Below, piece after piece: positions 50,065 through 59,181 of a DNA stretch of 64,000 nucleotides; position 1 is the stretch's first letter, and every line of letters begins with the position of its first letter. The translations under genes were made by a program, and so were the position numbers. Origin of the DNA: Sinomonas albida. Its GTDB lineage: Bacteria > Actinomycetota > Actinomycetes > Actinomycetales > Micrococcaceae. The stretch lies in assembly GCF_004919045.1 (NCBI RefSeq), contig NZ_SWDW01000008.1:62001-126000 (forward strand), given 5' to 3'. The notes below the pieces were generated by a model that worked only from the letters and a program-made list of their open reading frames with translations, searched no databases and was not told where the DNA came from.

Positions 50065-51303
50065 ATGAGTACGACGACGAAGCTCGCCTCGAGCGGTCGG
50101 CGACCCACCGCCGTCGAGCGCCTGTACGACGTCGCGGACTGGTACGACGCCGAGTCCCTCCTCACGGACGACGAGCGCCGGGTGCTGGGCCGGCTCCGGA
50201 CATTCCTCGAGGAGAAGGCCCGGCCTCTCCTGGGTGAGTACTGGGAGCGCGGCGAGTTCCCCGAGGAGCTGCGGCAGCCGCTCATCGACCTCGATCTCAT
50301 GGAGCCCGCCGAGCTGACCGCCGATGGGCCGGCCCGCGGGATCTACCAGGGGTTCCGGATCTTCGAGCTCGCCCGCACGGACGCCTCGCTCGCGACGTTC
50401 TACACGGCGCAGGCCGGCCTGTTCCGGACCGCGATCCGCGTGGGAGCGTCGCCGGAGCAGCAGCGGGAGTGGATGCCGCGCGTCGTCGACTTCTCGCTCA
50501 AGGGCGTCTTCAGCCTCACCGAGCCCGAGCACGGTTCGGACATCGCCGGCGGGCTGGCGACGACGGCCCGGCGTGAGCCGGGGGAAAACGGCGGCGGGTG
50601 GGTCATCGACGGCGCCAAGCGCTGGATCGGCGGGGCCGCGACCGCGGACGTCCTTGCCGTCTTCGCACGCGACGTCGCCGACGGCCAGGTCAAGGCGTTC
50701 CTCGTCCCCCGCGAGGCGCCCGGCGTCGTCGTCTCGACAATCCACCGCAAGACGGCGCTGCGCATGATGCAGAACGCGCACATCACGCTCAACGGCGTCC
50801 GCGTCACCGAGGCAGATCGCCTCCACAACGTGAACTCGTTCAAGGACGTCGCCGCGATGCTGCGGGCCATGCGCTCGGACGTCGCGTGGATCGCGACCGG
50901 CATCCAAGCCGGCGCATTCGAGGCGGCGCTCAGGTACGTGCGCGAGCGCGAGCAGTTCGGCCGGAAGCTCGGCTCGTTCCAGCTCGTCCAGGAGAAGCTC
51001 GCCCGGATGCTGGGCAACGTGACGGCGAGCCTCTCGCTCGTCGTCCGGCTCACCGAGCAGCAGGAGCGCGGTATCTACCGGGATCAGGACTCCGCCCTCG
51101 CGAAGATGCAGACGTCTCTCGCCATGCGCGAAACCGTTGCCCTGGCGCGCGAGGTCGTCGGCGGTAACGGGATCACGTTGGACACCGACGTCGCCCGCTT
51201 CCACGCCGACGCCGAGGCTGTCTATTCCTACGAAGGCACCCACGAGATCAATGCCCTCATCGTCGGCCGGTCACTGACTGGCGCCAGTGCTTTCACGAAG
51301 TAG
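50065..51303 (+). CDS. couM: Acyl-CoA dehydrogenase, glutaryl-CoA dehydrogenase-like
   Basis: 412-residue flavoprotein with FSLTEPEHGSDIAGG (FAD/substrate, about residue 150), WIGGAATADVLAVFARD, and the C-terminal YEGTHEINALIVGRSLTG holding the catalytic Glu in the position used by glutaryl-CoA dehydrogenases. In this operon it could desaturate arylpropionyl-CoA to the cinnamoyl-CoA level, widening the pathway to dihydro-hydroxycinnamates. It is one codon gap after the couO-like gene. The symbol is by gene order only. Confidence 0.85.
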   Translation: MSTTTKLASSGRRPTAVERLYDVADWYDAESLLTDDERRVLGRLRTFLEEKARPLLGEYWERGEFPEELRQPLIDLDLMEPAELTADGPARGIYQGFRIFELARTDASLATFYTAQAGLFRTAIRVGASPEQQREWMPRVVDFSLKGVFSLTEPEHGSDIAGGLATTARREPGENGGGWVIDGAKRWIGGAATADVLAVFARDVADGQVKAFLVPREAPGVVVSTIHRKTALRMMQNAHITLNGVRVTEADRLHNVNSFKDVAAMLRAMRSDVAWIATGIQAGAFEAALRYVREREQFGRKLGSFQLVQEKLARMLGNVTASLSLVVRLTEQQERGIYRDQDSALAKMQTSLAMRETVALAREVVGGNGITLDTDVARFHADAEAVYSYEGTHEINALIVGRSLTGASAFTK

Positions 51304-51359
51304 TCAGCGCTTTTTCACGAAGTAGCTGTACTCGAAACGAACAACAGTCTGGAGATTTC

Positions 51360-51821
51360 ATGACCACCCCCCGCCTCGTCGTCGACTTCGAGAAGCTGTT
51401 CACCATGGCCGGCGCCGACCTCGGCACGACCGACTGGCTCGAGATCACCCAGGACCGCGTCAACCTCTTCGCCGACGCGACCGACGATCACCAGTGGATC
51501 CACGTCGACCCCGAGCGTGCCAAGGACGGCCCGTTCGGCGCCCCGATCGCCCACGGCTTCCTCACGCTTTCGCTGCTCATCCCGTTCTGGGGCGAGCTGT
51601 TCGACGTCGAGGGCGTCACGACGAAGGTCAACTACGGCCTCGACCGCGTGCGCTTCACCTCGCCGGTCAAGGTCGGCTCGAAGGTCCGCATGGCGGGCCG
51701 GATCGCCGAGGTCACCGAGGTCAAGGGCGGCGCCCAGATCAAGGTCAACGCGACGATCGAGATCGAGGGCCAGGAGCGTCCGGCCGTTGTCGCCGAATTC
51801 CTGGCCCGGTTCTACAAATAG
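51360..51821 (+). CDS. MaoC-like enoyl-CoA hydratase
   Basis: 153-residue single hot-dog domain with the hydratase-2 motif spread over DATDDHQWIHVDPERAKDGPFG (in part; catalytic Asp and His, about residues 41-48) and PIAHGFLTLSLLI. Predicted to hydrate the aryl-acrylyl-CoA double bond, the step done by CouH in Rhodococcus, though CouH may belong to a different fold. GGAGATTTC precedes the ATG. Confidence 0.88.
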   Translation: MTTPRLVVDFEKLFTMAGADLGTTDWLEITQDRVNLFADATDDHQWIHVDPERAKDGPFGAPIAHGFLTLSLLIPFWGELFDVEGVTTKVNYGLDRVRFTSPVKVGSKVRMAGRIAEVTEVKGGAQIKVNATIEIEGQERPAVVAEFLARFYK

Positions 51822-51866
51822 CGGTTCTCCCCACCCCACCCGAAGCACACCCTCAAGGAAATCAGC

Positions 51867-53192
51867 ATGTCTGGAACCACCCGTCTCACGCAGATGAGCC
51901 AGTCCGTGCAGCGCAAAGAGGCGCGCACGGTCATCCTGTCCAGCTATCTGGGCAGCACGATCGAGTTCTACGACTTCCTCCTCTACGCCACCGCGGCAGC
52001 CGTCGCCTTCCCGAAAGTCTTCTTCGCGAGCGCCGACCCGTGGGCCGGAGCCGTCGAGGCGTACGCGACGTTCGCGGCCGGTTATCTGGCGCGCCCGCTC
52101 GGCGGCGTGATCTTCGGCCACTTCGGCGACCGGCTCGGCCGCAAGGGCATGCTCATCGTCTCGATGACCGTCATGGGCCTCGCGTCGGCGGCGATCGGCC
52201 TCGTGCCCGCGGCGAGCGTCATCGGCTCGTGGGGCGCCGTCATCCTCGTCATGCTCCGCGTCCTGCAGGGCATCGCCGTCGGCGGCGAATGGGGCGGCGC
52301 GGCGCTCATGGCGCTCGAGCACTCGGACCCGAAGCGGCGCGGCTTCGCGGCGTCGTTCGTGAACGCCGGCGCGCCCACGGGCGCGTTCCTCGGCACTGTC
52401 GCGATGGGCATCGTCTCCGCCTTGCCGAGCGAGGCGTTCCTCGCGTGGGGCTGGCGCGTGCCGTTCCTGCTCTCGTTCGCCCTGCTCGCGGTCGGACTCT
52501 TCGTTCGACTTCGGGTCTCGGAAAGCCCCATCTTCGCGGCGGCTGTTGCCGCCGAGGAGAGCTCTGACGCGAAGCCGAAGGTGCCCCTGTTCGAGGTGCT
52601 CCGACGGCCCAAGGCCCTTGTCTTCGTCATGCTCGCGGGGGCGGCCGCCTTCGGACTCCAGGTCACCCTGTCCACGTTCGCGGTGACGTACGCAGTGTCG
52701 AAGGGCGCGCCGCAGCAGGGCGTGCTGTACGGGTTCGCCGGGGCCTCGGTCATTTCGATCGCGTTCGTGCTGTTCGGGGGCCGGATCTCGGATCGCTTCG
52801 GGCGCCGACCGGTCATGATCGCAGGCCTCGTTCTGTTCGTCGCGTACCTATTCCCGATGTTCGCCCTTCTCGGAACCGGCAATACGTGGCTCGTGTTCCT
52901 CGCGTTCACGCTCGCGCTCGTCTTCCACTCGACCCTCTACGGGCCGTTCGCCGCGTTCGTCTCCGAGCAGTTCGGCACGACGTCCCGCTACACCGGCGCC
53001 GCTCTGGGCTACCAGCTTGCGACGCTCATCGGCGGCGGCTTCACGCCCGGCATTGTCGGCTCGCTCTACAAGGGATCGGGCCTCGACGTGGGAGCCGTCG
53101 TCGGGTTCCTCGCGGCCCTGTCCCTCGTCTCCGCGGTGTTCATACTCCTGACCCGCGAATCGAAGGACAATGACCTCACGACCGTCCGCTAG
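51867..53192 (+). CDS. couT: MFS transporter of the metabolite:H+ symporter family, hydroxycinnamate uptake
   Basis: 441 residues, twelve membrane segments. MHS-family marks: SYLGSTIEFYDFLLYATAAA in TM1 and YATFAAGYLARPLGGVIFGHFGDRLGRKG (in part) containing motif A. The family moves organic and aromatic acids with protons. Position between the hydratase and the CoA ligase matches couT. AAGGAAAT precedes ATG 51867. Confidence 0.88.
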   Translation: MSGTTRLTQMSQSVQRKEARTVILSSYLGSTIEFYDFLLYATAAAVAFPKVFFASADPWAGAVEAYATFAAGYLARPLGGVIFGHFGDRLGRKGMLIVSMTVMGLASAAIGLVPAASVIGSWGAVILVMLRVLQGIAVGGEWGGAALMALEHSDPKRRGFAASFVNAGAPTGAFLGTVAMGIVSALPSEAFLAWGWRVPFLLSFALLAVGLFVRLRVSESPIFAAAVAAEESSDAKPKVPLFEVLRRPKALVFVMLAGAAAFGLQVTLSTFAVTYAVSKGAPQQGVLYGFAGASVISIAFVLFGGRISDRFGRRPVMIAGLVLFVAYLFPMFALLGTGNTWLVFLAFTLALVFHSTLYGPFAAFVSEQFGTTSRYTGAALGYQLATLIGGGFTPGIVGSLYKGSGLDVGAVVGFLAALSLVSAVFILLTRESKDNDLTTVR

Positions 53193-53205
53193 GAGGGCAG
53201 TCCCC

Positions 53206-54771
53206 ATGTACAACAACGGAGTTGGCTCCTGGCTCGAGCGGCGACGTCCGAAGTCCGGCTCGAAGACTGCCCTGATCGCAGGGGAGCGGAGCATCTCGTA
53301 CGCCGAGCTCGCCGAGCGGACGGATCGGCTGGCCAACGCGCTGCGCCGGCGCGGTGTGGCCCGCGGGGACCGCGTCGCGTACCTCGGTGAGAACGATCCG
53401 GCCTTCGTCGAGACGTTCTTTGCGTGCGGACTGCTCGGCGCGGTGTTCGTGCCGCTCAACACCCGGCTCGCCGCGCCTGAGCTTCAGTTCCAGCTCGACG
53501 ACGCCGGCGTGCGGCTCCTCGTCGCGTCGGCCCGGCTCGACGCGCTCGCCGCGGCCGCCGTCGAGGGTACCGGCGTGCAGCGTCGCCTGATCGTCGCTGA
53601 CGCCGTCGCGGGCGGGAATACTGCCGGCGGCGCCGCCCCCTCCGCTGAGGTGGGCCCCGCCGTCGAACGCTACGAGGAAGCGCTCCTCGCGGCGCCCGCG
53701 GAGCCGATCGACGAGACGGTGAACCTCGATGAGGGCGCGATGATCCTGTACACCTCCGGCACCACGGGCCGGCCGAAGGGCGCGCTGCTCACGCATGGCA
53801 ACCTCACATGGAACTGCTACAACGTCCTGGTCGACATGGATGTCAGCTCGCACGACGTTGCGCTCATGATCTCGCCGCTGTTCCACGTCGCGTCGCTCGA
53901 CATGGGCCTCCTGCCGATGCTGCTGAAGGGCGCGACCGTGGTGCTCGAGCAGAAGTTCGATCCGGGCCGCGCGCTGGGCCTCATCGAGCGGCACAAGGTC
54001 ACGACGCTGAGCGGGGTCCCGACGACGTTCCAGATGCTCGCCGAGCAAGCTTCGTGGGCGTCGACGGACCTCGGCTCGCTCAGCAAGCTCACGTGCGGCG
54101 GGTCCGCGATCCCGGCGCGAGTGCTCGAGGCGTACGAGGCCCGGGGGATCGGCTTCACCGCGTGCTACGGCATGACCGAGACTGCCCCCGGCGTGACGAT
54201 GCTTCCGCGCGAACGCTCGCGGGAGAAGGCCGGGTCCTCGGGGCTCCCGCATTTCTTCACGTCCATGCGAATCGCGGACCCGCTCGGGGAGGTGGTCCCT
54301 CCCGGGGAGGTCGGGGAGATTCAGATCATGGGCCCGAACGTGATCCGCGAGTACTGGAACCGTTCCGAGGCGACGCGGTCCGGCTTCGCGGAGGGCTGGT
54401 TCAGGTCGGGGGACATGGGCTACGTGGACGAGGAGGGGTTCCTCTTTGTCTCAGACCGGCTCAAGGACATGATCATCTCCGGCGGCGAGAACGTCTACCC
54501 GGCGGAGGTGGAGGCCGCGATCGTCGAGCTGCCCCAGATCGCGTCGGTCGCCGTCATCGGCGTGCCGGACGAGAAATGGGGCGAGGTCCCCCGTGCGATC
54601 GTCACCTTGCGCGAGGGCGCGGAGCTCACAGGCGACGACGTACGAGCTCACCTGGACGGACGACTCGCCCGGTACAAGATCCCGAAGTCGGTCGTGTTCG
54701 TCGAGGAGATGCCGAGGACAGCGAGCGGCAAGATCCGCAAGGCCGATCTCCGAAGGCAATACGCCACCTGA
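53206..54771 (+). CDS. couL: AMP-forming acyl-CoA ligase, hydroxycinnamate:CoA ligase-like
   Basis: 521-residue ANL-superfamily enzyme: P-loop ILYTSGTTGRPKGALLTH (about residues 181-198), YGMTETAPGV (about 323), SGDMGYVDEEGFLFVSDR and hinge DRLKDMIISGGENVYP, and the catalytic Lys near the end in RTASGKIRK. Expected to make the aryl-acrylyl-CoA that starts the pathway and induces via the MarR regulator. AGGAGGG precedes ATG 53206. A 31-bp array follows 28 nt after the stop. Confidence 0.85.
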   Translation: MYNNGVGSWLERRRPKSGSKTALIAGERSISYAELAERTDRLANALRRRGVARGDRVAYLGENDPAFVETFFACGLLGAVFVPLNTRLAAPELQFQLDDAGVRLLVASARLDALAAAAVEGTGVQRRLIVADAVAGGNTAGGAAPSAEVGPAVERYEEALLAAPAEPIDETVNLDEGAMILYTSGTTGRPKGALLTHGNLTWNCYNVLVDMDVSSHDVALMISPLFHVASLDMGLLPMLLKGATVVLEQKFDPGRALGLIERHKVTTLSGVPTTFQMLAEQASWASTDLGSLSKLTCGGSAIPARVLEAYEARGIGFTACYGMTETAPGVTMLPRERSREKAGSSGLPHFFTSMRIADPLGEVVPPGEVGEIQIMGPNVIREYWNRSEATRSGFAEGWFRSGDMGYVDEEGFLFVSDRLKDMIISGGENVYPAEVEAAIVELPQIASVAVIGVPDEKWGEVPRAIVTLREGAELTGDDVRAHLDGRLARYKIPKSVVFVEEMPRTASGKIRKADLRRQYAT

Positions 54772-54799
54772 CCCCCACACCACCACCCCTACCTTCTCG

Positions 54800-54987
54800 T
54801 TTCGGGTACAGATACTGCCGCCCCTAGCCGTTTCGGGTACAGATACTGCCTCGCCTGGGGCGTTTCGGGTACAGATCATCTGTACCCGAGACGGGCGGGG
54901 CGGGGAGTTGGTGTACCCGAGACGGGCGGGGCGGGGAGTTGGTGTACCCGAGATGCGTGAGGCGCTCAGTATCTGTACCCGAGACGG
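54800..54987. repeat. 31-bp facing tandem arrays between convergent genes (family A, 3+4 units)
   Basis: Plus cores TTTCGGGTACAG start at 54800, 54831 and 54863; minus cores (C/G)TGTACCCGAGA start at 54880, 54911, 54942 and 54973. The innermost plus and minus cores are nearly back to back, forming GGGTACAGATCATCTGTACCC (as a dyad centred near 54877). The arms follow the couL-like and DUF1206 stop codons. This fills the gap 54772-55017. Confidence 0.92.
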
Positions 54988-55017
54988 GAAGGGGAGGGCG
55001 GGGCGGGGCGGGGTCAG

Positions 55018-55866
55018 CTAGAAGTCTGCGTATCTCGCCCTCGCCGCGGAGTAGGCGCCGTAGCACGCGAGCCCCAGGGCGACGGCGCCCAGGATCCAGC
55101 CGCCGTACGGCTGGCCCGCAAGGCTCTTCAGCGCGCCGTCGAGCCCGCTCTGCTGACTCGCGTCGTGCCGCGCCGTCGCCACGAGGACCAGCAGGCCCAC
55201 CACGGCAAGGGCAACGCCCTTCGCAATGAAGCCGATGCAGCCCACCACCTTGACCCACGTGGGGACAAGCGGCGTGGGCTGTGCGTCCTTCCCGAGGAAC
55301 GAGCGGGTCACGCCCCGGAAGCCGAAGTATCCGCCGGCCGCGAGGAGGGCAAGGCCCGCGGCAACGAGGACGACGACGCCGAAAGGCGCGGCGAGGAGGG
55401 TCGCCGTGAGTTCCTTCGACTGATCGCTCGAGTTCTCTCGGTTGCCCACTGCGAAGCTTACGAACAGCCCGGCCAGCGCGAGATAGGCGATGCCGGTCCC
55501 GAACGGGCCGAGCCCCTTGGTCGGCTTCCCGTGCCGGCGCCACTCGGTGGCGAACTCGAGGACCATCCACACCGCGAGCGCCACGCAGCAGACCGCGCCG
55601 CCCCACAGGAGAGCCGGGCCACCGGGTGCCGAGGCAATCTGCTCGACGGCGCCGGTCTGGTCGGCGTTGCTGTTGCCTCCGAGCGCGACTTCAGCTGCGA
55701 GCCAGGCGATCAGGACGTGCAGCAGGCCGACGAAGACGAAACCGGCACGGGCCACTCCTTTCGCGAACGGCGAGCGGGTGACCTTCTCCGTCTGGTGCTC
55801 GGCCTTCCGGGCGCCGTCCTTTGCCTTGCCGGCCGTCCGTGCGCTCCAACGGCTGTTGTTGTCCAC
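55018..55866 (-). CDS. DUF1206 membrane protein
   Basis: 282 residues built of three repeated two-helix units (six membrane segments), the DUF1206 pattern, for example [41 protein letters not shown] and [22 protein letters not shown]. The GTG at 55866 has GGGAGGA at ideal spacing, so the longer reading is rejected. The first 35 residues are charged and cytoplasmic. Function unknown; divergent from purA. Confidence 0.88.
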   Translation of the reverse strand: MDNNSRWSARTAGKAKDGARKAEHQTEKVTRSPFAKGVARAGFVFVGLLHVLIAWLAAEVALGGNSNADQTGAVEQIASAPGGPALLWGGAVCCVALAVWMVLEFATEWRRHGKPTKGLGPFGTGIAYLALAGLFVSFAVGNRENSSDQSKELTATLLAAPFGVVVLVAAGLALLAAGGYFGFRGVTRSFLGKDAQPTPLVPTWVKVVGCIGFIAKGVALAVVGLLVLVATARHDASQQSGLDGALKSLAGQPYGGWILGAVALGLACYGAYSAARARYADF

Positions 55867-56120
55867 TCTGTGTCCTCCCGCAAGCTTTCGTGCCCTTCTG
55901 TTTCCCGCTTTCGCCGCTTCCACGCACCCCTTCGGTAGACTTGGGTGGCAAGAGCCCCGGCACACTTGCCGCGCAGCTCTGCCGATGTTGGATCCCGCGC
56001 CCGGAGGCACGACGCCCGGAGCGTGAGGACCTGCAGAGGCGGCCGCGCGCCAGAGCCGGGGTTTTTCCACGCAGCGTTCGGCCAGCCGGGCCGGAGGCGG
56101 TAATCCTCGGGGAGGAATCC

Positions 56121-57407
56121 ATGCCCGCAATCGTGATCGTCGGAGCCCAGTGGGGCGACGAGGGCAAAGGCAAAGCCACCGATCTGCTCGGCGGGCGCGT
56201 GGACTACGTGGTCAAGCCCAACGGCGGAAACAACGCGGGCCACACGGTCGTGGTGGGCGGCGAGAAGTACGAGCTCAAGCTCCTTCCCGCAGGCATCCTG
56301 AGCCCCAATGCGATCCCGATCATCGGCAACGGCTGCGTGGTGAACCTCGAGGCGCTCTTCGAAGAGATCGAGGGGCTCGAGGCGCGCGGCGGCGACACGT
56401 CCCGGCTCCGCGTCTCCGCGAACGCGCACCTCGTGGCGCCGTTCCACCAGACGCTCGACAAGGTGACCGAGCGCTTCCTCGGCAAGCGCGCGATCGGCAC
56501 GACCGGCCGCGGCATCGGACCGGCCTACATGGACAAGGTCGCGCGGCTCGGCATCCGCGTGCAGGACGTCTTCGACGAGTCGATCCTGCGCCAGAAGGTC
56601 GAAGGCTCGCTGCACCAGAAGAACGAGCTCCTCGTGAAGGTCTACAACCGCCGCGCGGTGAGCGTTGACGAGACCGTGGACTACTTCCTGGGCTTCGCCG
56701 ACCGGCTGCGTCCGCTCATGATCGACTCCACCTACGAGCTCAACCGAGCGCTCGACGACGGCAAGGTCGTCCTCATGGAGGGCGGCCAGGCGACCTTCCT
56801 TGACGTGGACCACGGGACGTACCCGTTCGTGACGTCCTCGAACCCGACGGCGGGCGGCGCGTCCGTGGGCTCCGGCATCGGGCCCACACGGATCTCGCGC
56901 GCCATCGGCATCATCAAGGCCTACACGACGCGAGTCGGCGCGGGCCCGTTCCCGACCGAGCTCTTCGACGAGATGGGCGAGCACCTCCAGAAGACCGGCG
57001 GCGAGTTCGGGGTCAACACGGGCCGTCCGCGGCGCTGCGGCTGGTATGACGCCGTCCTTGCCCGACACGCCTCGCGGGTGAACGGCTTCACGGACTACTT
57101 CCTCACGAAGCTCGACGTCCTCACAGGGATCGAGCAGATTCCCGTGTGCGTCGCCTACGACGTGGACGGCATCCGCCACGACGAGATGCCCATGACTCAG
57201 ACCGAGTTCCACCACGCGAAGCCGATCTTCGAGTACTTCGACGGCTGGACCGAGGACATCTCGGGGGCGAAGAGCCTCGACGACCTCCCTGCGAACGCGC
57301 GCGACTACGTCCTGGCCCTCGAGAAGCTCTCCGGCACGCGCTTCTCAGCCATCGGCGTCGGCCCGGACCGCGACCAGACCATCGTGGTCCGCGACCTCAT
57401 CGACTAG
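56121..57407 (+). CDS. purA: Adenylosuccinate synthetase
   Basis: Makes adenylosuccinate from IMP, aspartate and GTP in AMP synthesis. 428 residues with [11 protein letters not shown] (IMP/GTP loop, about residues 8-18), [20 protein letters not shown], the aspartate-binding TSSNPTAGG-like TSSNP block and the C-terminal [21 protein letters not shown] precedes the ATG. A TAGACT box at 55935-55940 is a possible promoter in the 254-bp upstream gap. Confidence 0.98.
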   Translation: MPAIVIVGAQWGDEGKGKATDLLGGRVDYVVKPNGGNNAGHTVVVGGEKYELKLLPAGILSPNAIPIIGNGCVVNLEALFEEIEGLEARGGDTSRLRVSANAHLVAPFHQTLDKVTERFLGKRAIGTTGRGIGPAYMDKVARLGIRVQDVFDESILRQKVEGSLHQKNELLVKVYNRRAVSVDETVDYFLGFADRLRPLMIDSTYELNRALDDGKVVLMEGGQATFLDVDHGTYPFVTSSNPTAGGASVGSGIGPTRISRAIGIIKAYTTRVGAGPFPTELFDEMGEHLQKTGGEFGVNTGRPRRCGWYDAVLARHASRVNGFTDYFLTKLDVLTGIEQIPVCVAYDVDGIRHDEMPMTQTEFHHAKPIFEYFDGWTEDISGAKSLDDLPANARDYVLALEKLSGTRFSAIGVGPDRDQTIVVRDLID

Positions 57408-57487
57408 GCCCGGAGCACCGTCAGATCGGGCTCCCGGCCACCCTCAGCTGGCCCCGAAATACTTCCCAGAAAAAACCGAACTCGCGC

Positions 57488-57515
57488 GTAACCTTCGAGG
57501 CCCCCCGTGCGATGA
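57488..57515 (+). promoter_or_regulatory. Candidate ECF-type promoter of the sigma factor gene
   Basis: GTAACC (57488-57493), 16 bp, CGATGA (57510-57515) has the shape of ECF sigma promoters (AAC-type -35 and CG-containing -10). It would allow the downstream sigma factor to activate itself. Sequence-only suggestion. Confidence 0.4.
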
Positions 57516-57523
57516 CGTATGTG

Positions 57524-57569
57524 GAAGCCGGGTTGGAATCTGTCCCCCATCATGTTCCAGCCCGGCTTC
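57524..57569 (+). terminator. Hairpin in the sigma factor leader
   Basis: GAAGCCGGGTTGGAA (57524-57538) pairs with 57555-57569 (one G-T pair), loop of 16 nt, followed by TCTCCTATGTCTT. It may end purA transcripts or attenuate the sigma operon, since it lies just after the candidate ECF promoter. Confidence 0.55.
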
Positions 57570-57656
57570 TCCTATGTCTTAGTCGGGTGCGTGCGCGGCG
57601 GCCCGTGGCTATACACTGGGACGGCCATTGGGGATGACTCTACGGAGTGGGGAAAC

Positions 57657-58208
57657 GTGACGGACGTACTCACGGATCATGACCTCGTGGCTGGCGTTCA
57701 TCCTGAGCCGGATCTGTTCGCGCGGGTGTACAGGGCGCTGGCTCCGGCGGTCATCGGCTACTTCGGGGCGCGCGGCGTCGACGATCCCGAGGCGCTCATG
57801 CAGGATGTCTTCCTGAGCGTGCTCCCGCGCATCGGGGAGATCACCGGCGGTGTGGCCGGACTGCGCACCTTCGTCTTCTCCGTCGCGCATGCACGTGCCG
57901 TCGACTACTACCGGCGCACCGAGCGGCGTCCGCTCAATGTCGACTACGACCCGCTCCTGGACCAGCGCGAGGTTCCCTCCGCGGAGTCCGAGGCTTTGGT
58001 GCGCACCGGCCAGACCGATGCCCACCTCCTGATCGGCGCGCTCAGAGCTGAGCAGCGAGACGTGCTCATGCTCCGCATCGTCGGCGAGCTGAGCATCGAC
58101 GATGTGGCGACGGTGCTCGGGAAGACCCCGGGCGCGGTCAAGCAGCTACAGCGACGGGGCCTCAAGGCTCTGCGGGAGATGGTTTCGGAAGGGGTGATGG
58201 CACAGTGA
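57657..58208 (+). CDS. ECF-type RNA polymerase sigma factor
   Basis: 183 residues: region 2 (FARVYRALAPAVIGYFGARGVDDPEALMQDVFLSV, in part; about residues 20-60) with TFVFSVAHARAVDYYRR, and region 4 (LRAEQRDVLMLRIVGELSIDDVATVLGKTPGAVKQLQRRG, in part; about residues 125-165). GTG at 57657 follows GGGGAAA; an upstream ATG at 57519 lies in the leader hairpin and is rejected. It overlaps the next gene by 4 nt. Confidence 0.92.
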   Translation: MTDVLTDHDLVAGVHPEPDLFARVYRALAPAVIGYFGARGVDDPEALMQDVFLSVLPRIGEITGGVAGLRTFVFSVAHARAVDYYRRTERRPLNVDYDPLLDQREVPSAESEALVRTGQTDAHLLIGALRAEQRDVLMLRIVGELSIDDVATVLGKTPGAVKQLQRRGLKALREMVSEGVMAQ

Positions 58209-59173
58209 GCAGCGAATCGATGCGGGATCCGGTAGCGGACATCCTCGCCGAGTCCGGCATGGCGCACGACGCCGCGCTTGGCCAGGCGCTTGAATCCCTC
58301 CGCGCGCTCTCCCCGGCCGAGGCTCCCGAGCCGTCCGGGGCGCTCGCCGAATTCTTGGCGGGCGTGGGCGGTTCCTCGGCACCCTTCGTCGGTGCGGCCC
58401 CGACTCGCGCGGGGAGCCGCGCGGCCGAAGCCGCGCTCGAGAAGCTTGCGGTGCCGATCGAGCTCGCGGCCGTGCGGGCCGCCCCGCGCAAGCGCCACCG
58501 CGGCGCTATGATCAGCGCCGCCGTCGTGGCCGGCGTCGGGCTCAGCGCTTCGGGCGTCGCCGCCCTGGGCGGGGTCGACTACTCGGGCGACGCGCCGTCG
58601 TCCAGCGTGCGGTCCGCAGCAGCCCCGGCCAAGGCGGCCCAGAGCTCCGCGGGTCAGTCGACGCCGACCGCCCAGGAGCCGCCCGCCGTCGTCCCGGTCT
58701 CGCACGACACCCCAGCGGACAGCCCGCAGCAACCCGCCGCGCCCGCCGCCGCGGATGCGGGTGGGGCGGGGACGCCCCGCCACCGCGCGGACGATCCGGC
58801 CCAGCGCCTCGGGGACGACGCGCGGAACGCGCTCACTGCCGCCGAGACGATGATCGCCCAGGCGGTCCGGGGCTCCGCAGGGCGGCACTCCGCCGAGTCG
58901 ACGAACGACGACGAGGCCTCGGCCAGCGCCGCGCAATCCCACTCCCAGGGCGCGAACGCGGGCGGCCGGTGGCCGTCCGGCGGGGCATCCCAGCCATCCC
59001 AGCCGGGGGCGGCGAAGGGCGGCGGCCAGCCCGCGGCCGCGCCGGGCCAGCAGGCGAACCAGCCGGGTGATCCGGGGCTTGCGCTGCCTGAGCTCGGGAT
59101 TCCACAGGCGGCGGCCCTCCAAGGCGGACCACGGCACCTCAAGGCGCCGCAGGTCCTCGGTGGAGGGCTCTGA
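58205..59173 (+). CDS. Single-pass membrane protein, probable anti-sigma partner
   Basis: 322 residues: a cytoplasmic N-terminal helical part (about residues 1-98, LGQALESLRALS), one membrane helix (GAMISAAVVAGVGLSASGVAALGG, about residues 100-123) and a long low-complexity Ala/Pro/Gln/Ser/Gly exterior part. The layout and coupling to the ECF gene suggest an anti-sigma factor, but no zinc-binding HXXXCXXC is present, so this is inferred from topology and context. Confidence 0.7.
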   Translation: MSSESMRDPVADILAESGMAHDAALGQALESLRALSPAEAPEPSGALAEFLAGVGGSSAPFVGAAPTRAGSRAAEAALEKLAVPIELAAVRAAPRKRHRGAMISAAVVAGVGLSASGVAALGGVDYSGDAPSSSVRSAAAPAKAAQSSAGQSTPTAQEPPAVVPVSHDTPADSPQQPAAPAAADAGGAGTPRHRADDPAQRLGDDARNALTAAETMIAQAVRGSAGRHSAESTNDDEASASAAQSHSQGANAGGRWPSGGASQPSQPGAAKGGGQPAAAPGQQANQPGDPGLALPELGIPQAAALQGGPRHLKAPQVLGGGL

Positions 59174-59181
59174 GCGCCTCG

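Noticed and set aside
57519-57656. ATG at 57519 as start of the ECF sigma factor
   Set aside because: It would translate the leader hairpin into 46 residues unlike any sigma N-terminus; GTG 57657 has a ribosome site and the right length.
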